Assembly: GCF_047948215.1 (NCBI RefSeq) | Contig: NC_134460.1 | Span: 9,295,501-9,359,500, forward strand | Source: Lycorma delicatula | Taxonomy: Eukaryota > Arthropoda > Insecta > Hemiptera > Fulgoridae | DNA length: 64,000 nucleotides | Direction: 5' to 3' | Part shown: in pieces, positions 1 through 11,225 of the stretch | How the letters are laid out: every line of letters starts with the position of its first letter | Numbering within the stretch: the stretch's first letter is position 1 | Translations under genes and position numbers: made by a program | Notes under the pieces: model-generated | Database searches by the model: none | What the model was told of the DNA's origin: nothing | The model's input: only the letters and a program-made list of their open reading frames with translations

Positions 1-954
1 TTTTTTGTTCGGGATAAACAAAAAAAACTACCCGATCAATCACAACCAAATTTTTACCCATGTTTTTTGGCATAACTGAGAAGTCTTTTAGATATATTTA
101 AAAAAATATTATTTGTAGTAGTGGAGATTTACCAGTTGAAGCACAAACTTTAATGAACTGTGAAATGTGAGTCTCTTATCACTGTGTGAGCTGGGTTTGA
201 ACTGAATGATTATGAAAATGTAAAAACCTATTTATACCTTTTTTTCAAATTCCAAGTTTCAACGTTTAGAATTGATTTTTTTAATTTTTTTCGAAACCCT
301 GTTTTTTTTTTTAATTTATCGGTAACAAATGAAAAACCAACAAGATTTTTATTAATTACAAAGAAAAACTGAGTCCCTTTCGTTATTTGTATTTCCTAAC
401 ATCGATTTTAATAAATTTTTATATGATGTTCCTAAAAAACAGATGTTTCTCGTGAGAGAGAGTTTTTGAATTAATTTACATAAGGGTGTGGCCATTGAAT
501 TTTCTGTTGTTTAGAAAAAAACAATGAGCTTCTTCTATCTTTCAACATAATTATTTGTACAGTCTTCATGTCAATAAACCAATTTCTATATTTTTGTAAT
601 TTTACCTTGAAAGGGGATGGAGAAAGGTAAAACAAATTTTGAACAATGATTGTAAATTTTTTCAATCCCGACTATAGTAAGCGAGATGTTCTGTATATTT
701 GGACTTGCAAATACTCTTCAGGTAGATATTTAAAAACCATTTTCGGGGTTTTTTAATTCCGGATTTTTTTGTAAGAGGTGCGAAAATATACGGCGCTGTG
801 GTTCGTCCAACACAATCACTCCCACCGTTACAGTATGTGTGACTGGCTGCACTTGCTTCAAGTTACTTGACTAGAAAACATAAAATTAAAGAATGACCTC
901 TTCGGAAAACTCAAGTAATCATATAGCGCGGGCGAAGCTGCGACGGGGTTCTAG
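1..954 (+). mobile_element. Helitron-like non-autonomous element, 5' end beyond the window
   Basis: The first about 220 bases match 15597-15835 closely (shared gttcgg.ataaac, tttttacccatgtt and ggcataactgagaag, in the same order), and 300-900 matches 10735-11110, so this is a dispersed repeat. The right edge reads gggcgaagctgcgacggg, then CTAG at 951-954 followed by T. That is the form of a Helitron 3' terminus (GC-rich tail, CTRR, insertion before T). No Rep/helicase reading frame is visible, so the copy is non-autonomous. Helitron assignment is inferred from terminus form; the repeat nature is seen directly. The true 5' end lies upstream of base 1. Confidence 0.6.
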
Positions 955-955
955 T

Positions 956-989
956 GTATGTATGTGTGTATGCGTGCGCGCACGCGCGC

Positions 990-1069
<80 letters not shown>
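956..1069. repeat. Compound microsatellite (TG/CG, TA, TG)
   Basis: It starts right after the CTAG terminus. A short tatgtg/gcgc stretch is followed by about 24 TA units (991-1039) and about 15 TG units (1039-1069). Translated Tyr/Ile and Cys/Val runs across it are artefacts of the dinucleotide repeats. Confidence 0.95.
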
Positions 1070-1072
<3 letters not shown>

Positions 1073-1636
1073 GATAATATTTTTCTATAATTTAAAGTAC
1101 AATTTTATTTAAATAATAAATTGTACATGCTGTCGTTCATTTGATCTTACTTATCTCCCATATGTATGTATATATATATATATATATCGCTTGCGTTGTA
1201 TTAACGTTTATTCTATTAGCATAACTAATAAGATTTTTTATACCATTTTTTAAATGGTGGAAGTAAATAAATTAAATAAATTAAAAATTACGAACTATGT
1301 ATTAGATATTACAGGATATTAATGCTATTACGAGTAAAAGTTTAGAAAGCGTTACGAGATTGATGCGCATTCCAGGTTGATACTAACTGGAATAAATACT
1401 GTTGGCTAATACGGCTAATAGTACAATGGAAGGAAAAGTAAAACATGACAGGACGCGGTAGACAGCAAGAAGCCAATTGCAACCATCCAGTTGAGGTAGC
1501 ATCAACTAAATATTTCTGAACTTTGATGTTGGGTAATCCTGATTTAGAAAATTCTGTTATAATCGTATATTCGTCAGTTTATGTATGCTGATATCATTAC
1601 ACTGTAGTAGAGATAATATTTATTTTTACTTTCCAT
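1070..1636. other. AT-rich spacer, no gene seen
   Basis: It holds a short TA run at 1163-1186. Nothing else is recognised. Confidence 0.7.
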
Positions 1637-2010
1637 TTGACACCGTTTCTTCGCACCCAAAGTTTCCACTTCTCCCGATCCTCTTATCACCCACCATCAT
1701 ATTTCTTCTTTTATTGCCTCTTCCACTTCGCCCTTCCAGCCACATATAGATCGTTATACTTTTTTCGCATGGCAATCCATTTCAAAATCCTCTTAGGAAG
1801 CCTTGATCCTCTATCCTACTCGTATGGCCAAACCACCTCAACCGTCTCTATTGGACATCATTTATAACGTCTCTCTCTACTTATACCTTCATTCCTAAGA
1901 CTGTCCAATGTAATTCTTCACACACTTCTTCTCCGTACATTCATTTTTGTAGCCAATAATTTCGAATTGATCCCTTGGTTCATGTCCCACTTTTCCGCTC
2001 AAAGTCACAG
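1637..2010 (-). pseudogene. Old non-LTR retrotransposon relic, C-terminal part of the ORF
   Basis: On the minus strand the translation, taken across several frames, gives a decayed ...WDMNQGINSKLLAT..., then RLRWFGH, then a basic region ending near RSGNFGCEETV. The order W.MN.G / LRW(F,Y)GH / basic GRGxxR region is what follows the reverse transcriptase domain in RTE- and Proto2-like LINEs. Several frameshifts and stops break it, and no tail or TSD is visible, so it is ancient. It is clearly different in sequence from the LINE-A copies elsewhere here. Confidence 0.6.
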
Positions 2011-2298
2011 TGAACGATGATGGGATAAATTATTTTTTTCGGACCCTTATTTTAGTTTTGTGGCTCTTAACTTTTCACGCACTTGCATGATGAATACATA
2101 TTTGCATATACGCAAATATGTTATTTTAAACAAACTTTTACATCGTTTATCATTAAAACAAAATTTTAATTCTAAAAGTGTAAGTTGTAAATCTAAATTT
2201 ACACTTAACTTTACTAATTTTCGTAAGTATATTAAATGTCAACTAGAATTTGAAAATACCCTATACAAGCATTCAAATTAATAGAATATAATAATCTT

Positions 2299-2469
2299 TC
2301 TTTTCTCTTTTTTTTTGTTTAACCTCGGGGTCCACCTTTAGGCATGCTTCAGAAGATCAGATAATTAATTTGTAGCGTGTGTGTGAAAATGCCATGCTTG
2401 ACCGGGATTCGAACCCGGGACCTCCGGATGAAAGGCCGAGACGCTACCACTCGCGCCACGGAGGCCGGT
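2299..2469 (-). mobile_element. SINE-2: tRNA-derived SINE with a perfect 15-bp TSD
   Basis: On the minus strand it begins with a tRNA-like head (about 2469 to 2397): GCCTCCGTGGCGCGAGTGG (A box TGGCGCGAGTGG), an anticodon-arm region containing CTTTCAT, and a consensus B box GGTTCGAATCC. A roughly 100-base unrelated body and an A-rich tail (2299-2320) follow. The direct repeat gaatataataatctt flanks it exactly (2284-2298 and 2470-2484). The head resembles tRNA-Glu(TTC) around the anticodon, but the anticodon stem has mismatches, so it is not a functional tRNA. TSD, tail and internal pol III boxes together make this a retroposed SINE. Confidence 0.9.
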
Positions 2470-2484
2470 GAATATAATAATCTT

Positions 2485-3257
2485 AATTCTATAAAAACCA
2501 GCGTTATCCTATAGATAAAATGACTTTTAGAATGTTTTGGCACTAATTTTTTTCATTTCAGAAAAATATGTTTTTCACTTCTCATCATGAAATGATTTTT
2601 GATGAGATGAGATCACATTTTTTATAAGTAGACCTTTCAGGAAAAATCAATTTGCTTCTTAAAGTTACTCCTAAGTATTTAAATTAAGTGCAAGTCAAAA
2701 AAATTTTCCATACATACATTGCCTATAAGCTCATAGCAATGATTTCTACCGTGAATAATGATAAAGAAAAACATGATTTTGAAATAAACTGTAGAATTTA
2801 ATAGAATTTAAACTGTATTTTAGTATTTAAAAATATGGTCAACATTTTCTTTTAAATCATTTCAGTCCTTTTTTAAATTCATCATTTCTTTACCAGGATG
2901 GCAAGTTCCACTTAAAATATCTCTAACCATTTTAGAAATGTGTTTTATAGATCTAATATATGATTTTCTTTATCAAAAAAACGGGTGATCTTAAAAAAAA
3001 CTATTCATTTAACTCACTTTTCCGCTGTCATTAAAGTTTTTTGCCTATTCCAAAACGGTTCATTTTCGTGCATTCGCTAATAACTGTTTTTTATTAGTTT
3101 CTGATCTTCTATCTATACTTATCTTCAGAAGTCTCCAACATAGTGTTGATGATTTAATGTTAATATTAAATCATTGTGTTAATGTGGCCACTGAAATTCT
3201 ATACTTTATTATTACGGCTGTTCCTTTATATTTTTTAAACAATTTTAAAAAGTTATT
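2485..3257. other. AT-rich spacer, no gene seen
   Basis: Unique-looking AT-rich sequence. The only structure noted is a direct repeat of gatttaatgttaatattaaatca type near 3150-3180. Confidence 0.6.
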
Positions 3258-3405
3258 TTTTTAGTTTTTTTTTTCTTGTTTGAAAGAGCGGGAAACAACT
3301 ACGGTCATTTGCTCGGTGAAAATTGATAGCATGTGAAAAGATGCCAACCCGGGACCTCAGTATGAAATGCCGAGACGCTACCTACTCGTCCACGGTGGTC
3401 GGCTT
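3258..3405 (-). mobile_element. SINE-2 relic
   Basis: Minus-strand sequence aligns to the intact SINE-2 at 2299-2469: accgtggacgagtaggtagcg (A-box region), ggcatttcatactgaggtcc and cgggttggc (a decayed B box). Several indels and a broken B box indicate an older copy. Confidence 0.7.
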
Positions 3406-4926
3406 CTTTTTTTTGTATTTTTTTTTAAATTTATTATCCACCCAATTAGGTATTATTTTCTTAAAAATTAATTTTACCCAAATATTTCCGCATGAGTACG
3501 AGATCCCCAAAATGAAATGAACGCAATTCATTGCCGGCTTTTCCCCATTTTTAATTAGCTTAACTATACCAAACGTTAAGTTTAATCGGACTTTTACTTA
3601 TGATGCTCCTGTAGAACTTTATAAAAAATTATTTTGCTGTTTATACATTCAGTAAGGAGTAAGTCCTTTTTATTAATCTATACGTAAAAATTAATTTAAT
3701 GAAAATTTTATAATAAACTGGTATAACAATAATCATGATTTATAATCCGTAATCATCGAAGCCATTACATAATTTAAAATGAAAATTCGGTTAAACAAAT
3801 TTTTACGAAAATAGCACGAACTGAAAATAAATTTAAAAATAAAAGGATGAATAGGAATAACTGGGCCAGGAAGGTATTCAATATTCCCAAACTGTTCACA
3901 CTCTTCTGACAGTATGTGATGCATGACCCGGACTAGAATAACCGCTCACACATCCAAACTGTTCTGTATAAAGAATGAATGCTTGATCGTGCACCAGCCG
4001 GCGCCTGTACACACGTACATAAACATTTGCACGTACGCACAAATACAAAAATACACGTACTTCCTTAGCCACTGACCGTAAGTATCCGTTTAACTAAAAC
4101 ATACAACGTTAAACCATAAATCTTATATCTGTTAAAGTGTAAAAAAAAACACCGAACACCTTCGTTTTTAATATAAAAAAATCTGTGTTAGTTCACTCTT
4201 AGTTTTATAAATGTAAAAAAAAAAAAACATGAAATGACTTTTTTCTATAGAAAAATCTAAATTTTAGGAAACGATCTAAAACTCAGTAAAAAAAAAGAAA
4301 AAAACTGTAACAAGGAATCTAAATTATAAATGTAAATTATAGTTATAATTATAAGATTATTTTAAAATCGATTGGCTTTATTCGCATCTGCTTTATTCCA
4401 TTTTTTGTGTGTTGCCTGTTAGTATAAAATCCATTCCTACCTACATATGAGTTCGTGAGTAAATTTTAATATTTCCTGCCACTTTGCCGATACTTGTCAC
4501 TTGTCAATTTACAACTCAATTGAATGACAATTCGTGATATTTTAATACTGTTATAAAATGCAACTTGATTTAATTTAGTTAAAAAAAATATATAACAAAA
4601 GTTAAATTTAATCTAATTATTTTTTTTTATAGATAGGAACCTAAAAGTGTAACCATCACATTGCATTACACTTAAAAAAAAAAAACGATATTTTTAAGTG
4701 GACTTGAATTTATATTTTTGTACATGACCGCGTACGGTACAATTTGTCTGGCGAGTTGTGGCGTATGAGCTGCGGGAACTTAACTGTCTTGATCAGTAAC
4801 AGAGTCTCGGTCAGCAGGCAGGAATACAGCGACCAAAGCTTAATCTAAAATCGTAGTTAAAAACACTCGGCTCCATAATTTCGCTTTCGCCAATATTCCT
4901 TATGCCTCAATATATTACACATATAT
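3406..4926. other. AT-rich spacer, no gene seen
   Basis: No convincing coding or RNA gene. 3955-4070 has alternating acacgtac-type sequence. 4720-4860 is GC-richer (gcgtatgagctgcggg, gtctcggtcagcaggcagg) and could be a remnant of an unidentified repeat. Confidence 0.6.
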
Positions 4927-4936
4927 ACATTTTACT

Positions 4937-5626
4937 TTCTTTTTTTTTTTGTCTTCAGTCATTTGACTGGTTTGATGCAGCTCTCCAAGATTCCCTATCT
5001 AGTGCTAGTCGTTTCATTTCAGTATACCCTCTACATCCTACATCCCCAACAATTTGTTTTATATACTCCAAACGTGGCCTGCCTACACAATTTTTCCCTT
5101 CTACCTGTCCTTCCAATATTAAAGCGACTATTCCAGGATGCCTTAGTATGTGGCCTATAAGTCTGTCTCTTCTTTTAACTATATTTTTCCAAATGCTTCT
5201 TTCTTCATCTATTTGCCGCAATACCTCTTCATTTGTCACCTTATCCACCCGTCTGATTTTTAACATTCTACTATAGCACCCCATTTCAAAAGCTTCTAAT
5301 CTTTTCTTCTCAGATACTCCGATTGTCCAAGTTTCAAATGCAGAGAGCCACATTTTCTTGGAAAAAAAGCAGCTGTAGTTTTCCATTGCTTTCAGCTGCG
5401 CAGTACTCAGAGGACTGAGTGATGTTGATACGGCCGTTTAAGTCGTCCTGACTCACGCCCCTAACAACTACTGAAAGAGCTGCTGCCCTCTTTCAGGAAT
5501 CATTCCTTAGTCTGGCTCTCAACAGATACCTCTCCGATATGGTTGCACCTTCGGTTCAGCTACTCTGTATCCCTGAGCACTCAAGCCCCCTCACCAACGG
5601 CAAGGTCTCATGATTCATAGAGGAGG
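4937..5626 (-). mobile_element. LINE-A copy 1: internally deleted LINE with 10-bp TSD
   Basis: The perfect direct repeat acattttact (4927-4936 and 5627-5636) bounds the whole segment. On the minus strand it reads: about 285 GC-rich non-coding bases (5626-5341), then abruptly the last about 400 bases of LINE-A (from ETWTIGVSEKK to WRAASNQSND), then the poly-A tail. The GC-rich part occurs in no other LINE-A copy in this window. Its position just inside the 5' TSD makes it the 5' leader of the same LINE family, joined to the 3' end by loss of most of the ORF. That identity is inferred from the TSDs and from a remembered similarity to leaders of related insect LINEs. Confidence 0.8.
4955..5386 (-). 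pseudogene. Fused 143-codon frame of the internally deleted LINE-A copy
   Basis: An uninterrupted frame starts with MENYSCFFSKKMWLSA in the leader and runs in frame across the deletion junction (near 5340) into FETWTIGVSEKKRLEAFEM and on to the normal LINE-A stop after SNQSND. The reverse transcriptase domain is absent; only the short C-terminal region survives. The frame is probably open by chance, and the product, if any, would have no known activity. Internally deleted LINEs can be copied in trans by full-length relatives. Confidence 0.55.
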
Positions 5627-5636
5627 ACATTTTACT

Positions 5637-6339
5637 AGCAAGTCATAAATCTACTTCAGTAAAACAGTGTTTGCCTTTGATCTTGTTTTAAATATGCGTA
5701 GTTTTAGTTCTCTATTTAGCTGTATGATCGTGGATAGTGACATTAATTCCTGATTATTTTAATTTATAAGAATCGTTACTATTATGTCCAACGTGCACAA
5801 TTAACGACACTATACGCGCATCACGTATATTAAGCAAAATATATGCTATAAATCATCTCGAATTTTAACTAATTTGATGTCTATAGATTTCAGCCAAATA
5901 ATAACAACAAAAAAAATCATTACAAAATATTACGACCATGATGGTAACAGTAACGTAAAAAATTAACTTTACACCAAAATTAATCATATTACAACATTAC
6001 ACCATTTCCAAACTAGTTCCATGAATAATTTTTATTAGACTCACTAAATGAACACATTACCTAATAAACAACAAATTTAATTTCTTTCCAAGTTAAACTA
6101 TTTCTTCAACTCCGCTCAGTGTGTCTTCCTTGTCTTCCCTGTCGTTCATATAACTGTGGGAACTGAAATCAGTTTCATGTAATTTTACAATAAATCACTC
6201 GAAATTTCATCTATCATCGGTTCAAATTTTAAATAATTTCTCTTGTAATTTTACACAGTTTAAAATCTGTGGAAAATTTTAATTTTATACTCTAAATTGA
6301 ATGTTATATTTTTTTAACCAGACAACAGTCTATTCTTTT
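5637..6339. other. AT-rich spacer, no gene seen
   Basis: No coding or structural signal recognised. Confidence 0.6.
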
Positions 6340-6898
6340 TCAGCAAACAAAGAATCATACGAATCATGCTTATGTCAAACTACAATCAGAGTTAAACAAG
6401 ATCGGCGAGTGGCTGACGAAATGGAAAATGAGAATAAATCAGAAAAAAATTAGGACATATGACATTTACGATGATAAGGGACGATTGTTCACCGGTCCAC
6501 CTGAATGGCGTCGGGTACGGTACCTTGGCCTTCACTTGGATCGTCGCTTGACATGGAAGAGCCACGAGGTAAAAAAAAAGGAGACAGCTTAACATCAAGT
6601 AGTGAAAACTAAACTGGTTGCTTGGGAGAAACTGAAAATTCTCTGGAGTACGACCAGTAACAACAATATTGAAATGATCCAAAAATTTCAAAATAAAAAA
6701 AAGGCGCCGTGGTTTATTAGCTGTAGAGAAATTCACGACTATCTCTATTTCAATTATCTGGCAGTATATCTATTGGAACAGCCATATCAGGCGACTAAAA
6801 CGTTTCCATGTGCTGACCTGGGAGATATAAGTAGAAGAGTGACCGGAAAAAGGATCCTAGGAGGAATCGGAACACAAGATGACTCTGACACTGTATAG
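6340..6898 (+). pseudogene. Jockey-clade LINE relic (RT C-terminus and downstream region)
   Basis: Broken frames read KLQSELNKIGEWLTKWKMRI, then RRVRYLGLHLDRRLTWKSH, then (98-codon piece at 6602-6898) VKTKLVAWEKLKILW, NNNIEMIQKFQNK, APWFISCREIHDYL. The order WL..WK..IN / YLGLHLDRRLTW / IE.IQ.FQ.K / APW.. is the jockey-clade signature downstream of the RT active site. The usual LKP(I,V)W.YG.QLW segment between the second and third pieces is missing, so there is an internal deletion besides stops (around 6590) and frameshifts. No tail or TSD seen. Confidence 0.75.
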
Positions 6899-7177
6899 TT
6901 AACGTAGTGAACATTAATTTGATAAATATACAAATTCAGCTATTTATATTACCGTTGAATATTTGTTTTATTTATGGTGTTTTCATAAATTGGTATTGAT
7001 GATGTTTATACTTTTCTTACTATTGTTTTCTATCTGTGATTTATTTCCAGTGTTACGTTTATTGAACATTTCTTGGACCAAGTCCTTTTTCTATATATGA
7101 GGTTACATATTGAAATATTGGTTACATAATGCTTACAAAGGTTGCAAAAGGTTATAAAGGTTACATATTGTTATATG
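6899..7177. other. Spacer with ggttacatat micro-repeats
   Basis: gttacatattg-like motifs occur near 7102-7112 and 7160-7170. They resemble gttatatattg at 8440-8450, just after the poly-A tail of the next LINE, so one of them may be that element's 5' TSD. Confidence 0.5.
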
Positions 7178-7594
7178 AAACAATTGTTAGAAGAAACAAT
7201 GAACGGCATGGATGAAGTCCTACGCAAAAATTACCGCATGAAAATAAACGAGAACAAAACGAAAGTAATGAAACAGAGTAAATATAATGTAGATGAACCA
7301 GTGAATATAAAAATAGAAAGAGAAAACACTATGGAGGTAGAAGAATTTTGTTATTTGGGAAGTAGAATTACTAAAGATGGATGAAGTAGGAGCGATATAA
7401 ATTGCCGAACAACACAAGCAAACGAACCTTCAATCAGAAATATAATTTATTTTCATCAAAAATTAATTTAAACTTCAGGAAAAGATTTTTGAAAGTATAT
7501 TTTTGGAGCGTAGCTTTATATGGAAGTGAAACTTGGACGATCGGAGTACCCGAGAAGAAATTTAGAAGCTTTTGAAATGTAATGCTATAAGAGA
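7178..7594 (+). pseudogene. LINE-A copy 2a: RT thumb and C-terminal segment
   Basis: Translation matches LINE-A from EETMNGMDEVLRKNYRMKI through EEFCYLGSRITKDG and YGSETWTIGVPEKK to EAFEM. An in-frame TGA at about 7381 and later indels kill it. The FADD active site is not included. The nucleotide variants tattttTggagcgtagc and ggagtacc are shared with copy 2b (7842-8439) but not with the other copies. The two pieces overlap in LINE coordinates, so they are not simply two halves of one copy. Confidence 0.85.
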
Positions 7595-7633
7595 TAGCAT
7601 TCTCTTATAGCATCACATTTCAAAAGCTTCTAA
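7562..7633. repeat. 33-bp foldback at the broken end of LINE-A copy 2a
   Basis: Arms 7562-7594 and 7601-7633 are reverse complements except at one position, with a 6-base loop tagcat. The right arm is an inverted copy of the LINE coding sequence in the left arm (codons around LEAFEM). This is the signature of a snap-back or template switch during synthesis. Confidence 0.9.
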
Positions 7634-7841
7634 TTTTTTTGAGTGAGTTAGAATATTTTCATGTGATTTCATGAATCGCTTGAGTTTTTCACGACCTGAA
7701 AATTATATTTTACGTAAACTTCTCTGAATTATTTAGAATATATATGGGAAAACAAGGAAATTAACGATTTATGTATTAAACACGTAATGAGATAATACGT
7801 TGTATATTTTGATGTTTTTATTTTAAAAAATAATTATAAAA

Positions 7842-8439
7842 AAAGATTATGGCGATAGAAGAATTATGTTATTTTGTAAGTACAATTACTTAAGATGGAC
7901 AAAGCAGGAGCAATATATAAAATGCCGAATAGTACATGTGAAACGAGCCGGCAGTAAGAAACATACTTTGTTTACATCAAAAATTAATTTAAATGTCAGG
8001 AAAACATTTTTGAAAGTATATTTCTGGAGCGTAGCTTTATATGGAAGTGAAACTTGGACGATCGGAGTACCTGAGAAAAAAAAAATAGAAGCTTTTAAAT
8101 TTGATGCTATAGGAGATTGTGAAAAGTCAGACGGGTGAATAAAGTGACAAATGAAGAGGGGTTATGATGATAAATCGATGAAGAAAGAAGCATTTGGAAA
8201 AATATAGTTAAAAGAAGAGACAGACATACTAAGGCATCCTGGAATAGTCGCTTTAACATTCGAAGGACAGGTAGAAGGAAAAAATTGTGTAGGCAGGCCA
8301 CGTTTGGAATATGTAAAACAAATTGTTAGGGATGTAGGATGTAGAGGGTATACTGAAATGAAACGACTAGCACTAGATAGGGAATCTTGGAGAGCTGCAT
8401 CAAACCAGTCAAATGACTAAAGACAAAAAAAAAAAAATA
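7842..8439 (+). pseudogene. LINE-A copy 2b: 3' end with poly-A
   Basis: It matches LINE-A from the region of GGEKIMEVEEF to the end, including GSETWTIGVPEKK, a decayed VNKVTNEE, CVGRPRLEYVKQIVRDVGC and WRAASNQSND, then gacaaaaaaaaaaaa. A deletion removes the RLIGH segment near 8225, and there are frameshifts around 8110-8165. gttatatattgaaat follows the tail and matches gttacatattgaaat at 7102-7116 (14 of 15), so copies 2a and 2b may together be one rearranged insertion (7117-8439). Confidence 0.85.
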
Positions 8440-8454
8440 GTTATATATTGAAAT

Positions 8455-10278
8455 TCGATAATAAAGTGAAAAAAGTTTCAATCCATCAAAATTACATTAC
8501 ATCTTGTTTAATTTATAAAAACATTTAAAATAAATTAACTGTATATTTCTCTTACTAAATTACGATATGTGTAGGTGTGAAGAAACGTTTCTATCCTCAT
8601 CCGATAGGTTGTAAATTTGAATTCGATAGACTAGATTTATTATTACAAATAAAAATGATGTACCGTGGACCAAACAGTCTTTACTAACAAAAAACTCTAG
8701 CGTACATATTTAATTATACAATTCATTATAATCTAATAACCTAAATTTAATGAAATATAAACTTTTAAAAGATAAACGGTAAAAAATTCGAAACAATAAT
8801 ATTTTAACATTAATAAAGTTTATTTGAATAAAATGTGAAAGCCTAAAATATAAGAAGAAATTTTAGATAAATGTATAGGAATTTTTTTAAATTAAATTTT
8901 ATGATTTTTCTATTTTTCATTATTAGCTAACCAATTTTTTTAACCAAATAAGATTTTTATCTTAATTCTACATAATTCACAAACATAGGTATGGTATGAA
9001 CCTCTAGAATCTGTAATAAGCTTGAAGTTTAAAAATAATTATTTGAGGTAACTATCAATGATATTTGAGGTAACCTACTGATTGAAAAATCAGAAAATGT
9101 TAAGGCAATAGGATATTATTCCATATTAAAAAAAAAAACACAATTAATATTGCAAGAAATATGAGTTTTTATCTTTAAAGATAGTATGAAACATATGATG
9201 ACTAGTACAAAATTCTTAAAACATTTTAGAAAGCGTGTAAGAAAATGTCAACACAGATTTAAACGGCAATATTTGAAATGATTTGTTGTCCATATTTTTC
9301 TTTATAACAGCTTCTAACAACAGTCTTTCAAAGCAGTGTGCTTCTGCAGTTTCGTGATGCTAAAGTCTCGGATCGATAATATCAAAGGGAGAGAAGCCTC
9401 GTCAGCAAATTACAAGAATCTCCCTTAAAAATACACACGCTAACACTAACACATAAATATAGAAAAAATACAGTTTAACAGAGAAGCCTTTCGTACAGAC
9501 GCTGATTCTATTTATTTTTTTATACTTTTTGAAAACCGTTTACAAATTTAAATCGTCTTTCCAATTTAATATACTTTTATTTGTATATAATATTATAAAG
9601 ATGGTTTTCAAGAAGAACAACTTATATAAACCTTCACTTATAAGAGTAAAAAACATTATTTTTGACAGAACATAAAAGGTTTTTTTAATAATTTCAAGGA
9701 GAAATTTTATTAAAATTTAACTTAAGACCTATTTCGGCATAAAAACTGAAAGTTTTACGAAAGTAAGTAATTAAAATTTTACCAGTTTTATGATAAGCAC
9801 AATTATTTTATAAATAAACACGTAAGTATTAATTTTTTTATACTGTTAATAATTTTGTTTTTTTACGCTCAAAATTTAATTTGACCATAACATTTTCTTT
9901 TAATAGTGGGAGAAAACTTTTCAGATATCTTCAAAAATAACAATGAACAAAAGTAAGCATATACTGAAATTGGTCTACCGTTTGTGGATGATATTATCAG
10001 TGGCCATCATCACATATTCCTTAACATTTTTATTTACATTAATAAATTGCACAGTTGTAAAAAACAAAATAATTTGGACAGAATCCTTTTTGTATATGAA
10101 TATATAGTTTGCCATTATGCATCCTAGCAGCAGAAAATAATTATATATACGAAATAATTGTATAATTATTATCGTATGTATACACATATATATATATATA
10201 TTTTACAGATCATAAATATTTCTTCACAAAAAAGAAAAATTATCAAATTTTGCTTCAACTGTGCAGAAGGATTATTTT
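8455..10278. other. AT-rich spacer, no gene seen
   Basis: No recognised coding or repeat feature apart from a short TA run at 10183-10202. Confidence 0.6.
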
Positions 10279-10294
10279 AAATAACAATTTCATA

Positions 10295-10542
10295 TTTTGA
10301 AGTCGAGAGTTCAAGCGTTCAAGTCCTAGTAAAGTCAGTTGTTTTTATACGGATTTGAATACTAGATCGTGGATACCGGTGTTCTTTGGTGGTTGGGTTA
10401 CAATTAACAACACATCTCAGGAATGGTTGAACTGAGAGTGTACAAGACTACACTTCATTTACACCCATACATATCATCCTCATTCATCCTTTGAAGTATT
10501 ATTTGAAAGGTAATTACCGAAGGCTAAACAGGAAAAAGAAAG
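10295..10542 (+). mobile_element. SINE-1 copy, 5'-truncated, 16-bp TSD
   Basis: SINE-1 is the main SINE here: tRNA-like head (ccgggttggtctagtggtg as A box, gcgttcaagtcct as B box), a body with ggataccggtgttctttgg and aggaatggtcgaactgag, and a tail ggctaaacaggaaaaagaaa. This copy lacks the first about 45 bases, starting just before the B box. The perfect repeat aaataacaatttcata (10279-10294, 10543-10558) flanks it. Truncation inside the head means this copy cannot be transcribed from its own internal promoter. Confidence 0.92.
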
Positions 10543-10558
10543 AAATAACAATTTCATA

Positions 10559-11213
10559 GCACTGCAAAATTTTATTGAACGGAGACCCATGAAATCGGAC
10601 ATCTTTTTTAAAATTTTTACTTATGGACCCCATAATTTTATATATATATATATATATATATTCCTGTATACAATTTTTTAAATTTTTTAAATGTATTTTT
10701 AAATACAATTTTTGAAAGCATAAAAACGAATTTTGAATTTTTTTGTACCCTAACTATTTATTTTAATTTCTCGGTAACAAATGAAGATATCATCTTGATT
10801 TTTCGTGTGCATGATTTTCAAATAAATATCTAAAAACCAATTTTTAGATTCTTCGAAATTTGATCTGAAAAGAGCAGAAGAAAGGCAAAATAATTTGAAC
10901 AATGACAACAAATTTTTTTCCATTTCCGACTATACTAAATAAGATATTCTCTAGATTTTTAAAAATTGTTTTTAGTTTATTTGGAATTTCCGTTTTTTAT
11001 AGGGTGCGAGGGGTATGACGGCTCAACCGACACGGCAACTGATTACTGTATGTGCGACGCTACTGGCTGTACCTTGACTGAAAATCGTAAAATAAAAGTA
11101 CTTAAAAAAGTTTAGGTAAAAATGTGTATAACTGGCTGACAATCTGCTGAGTAACCAGTTATGACAAATACTTGTAAATTGAATTATTCTTTAGTTTTAG
11201 TACTATAATAATC
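10559..11213 (+). repeat. Dispersed repeat shared with the Helitron-like element at 1-954
   Basis: 10735-11110 aligns to about 300-900: both contain tcggtaacaaatgaa, gaacaatga..(g,a)aaattt, cgactata.ta, and a GC-richer end with gtatgtg.gac...tggctg. It is partly deleted relative to that copy. A TA run sits at 10640-10661. No coding capacity. Confidence 0.65.
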
Positions 11214-11225
11214 ACTGAAATAAGT

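Noticed and set aside
893..1090. 65-codon frame with Tyr-Ile and Cys-Val repeats
   Set aside because: Pure microsatellite translation.
2397..2469. Functional tRNA gene
   Set aside because: Good A and B boxes, but the anticodon stem is mismatched, and the TSD and A-rich tail show it is the head of a SINE.
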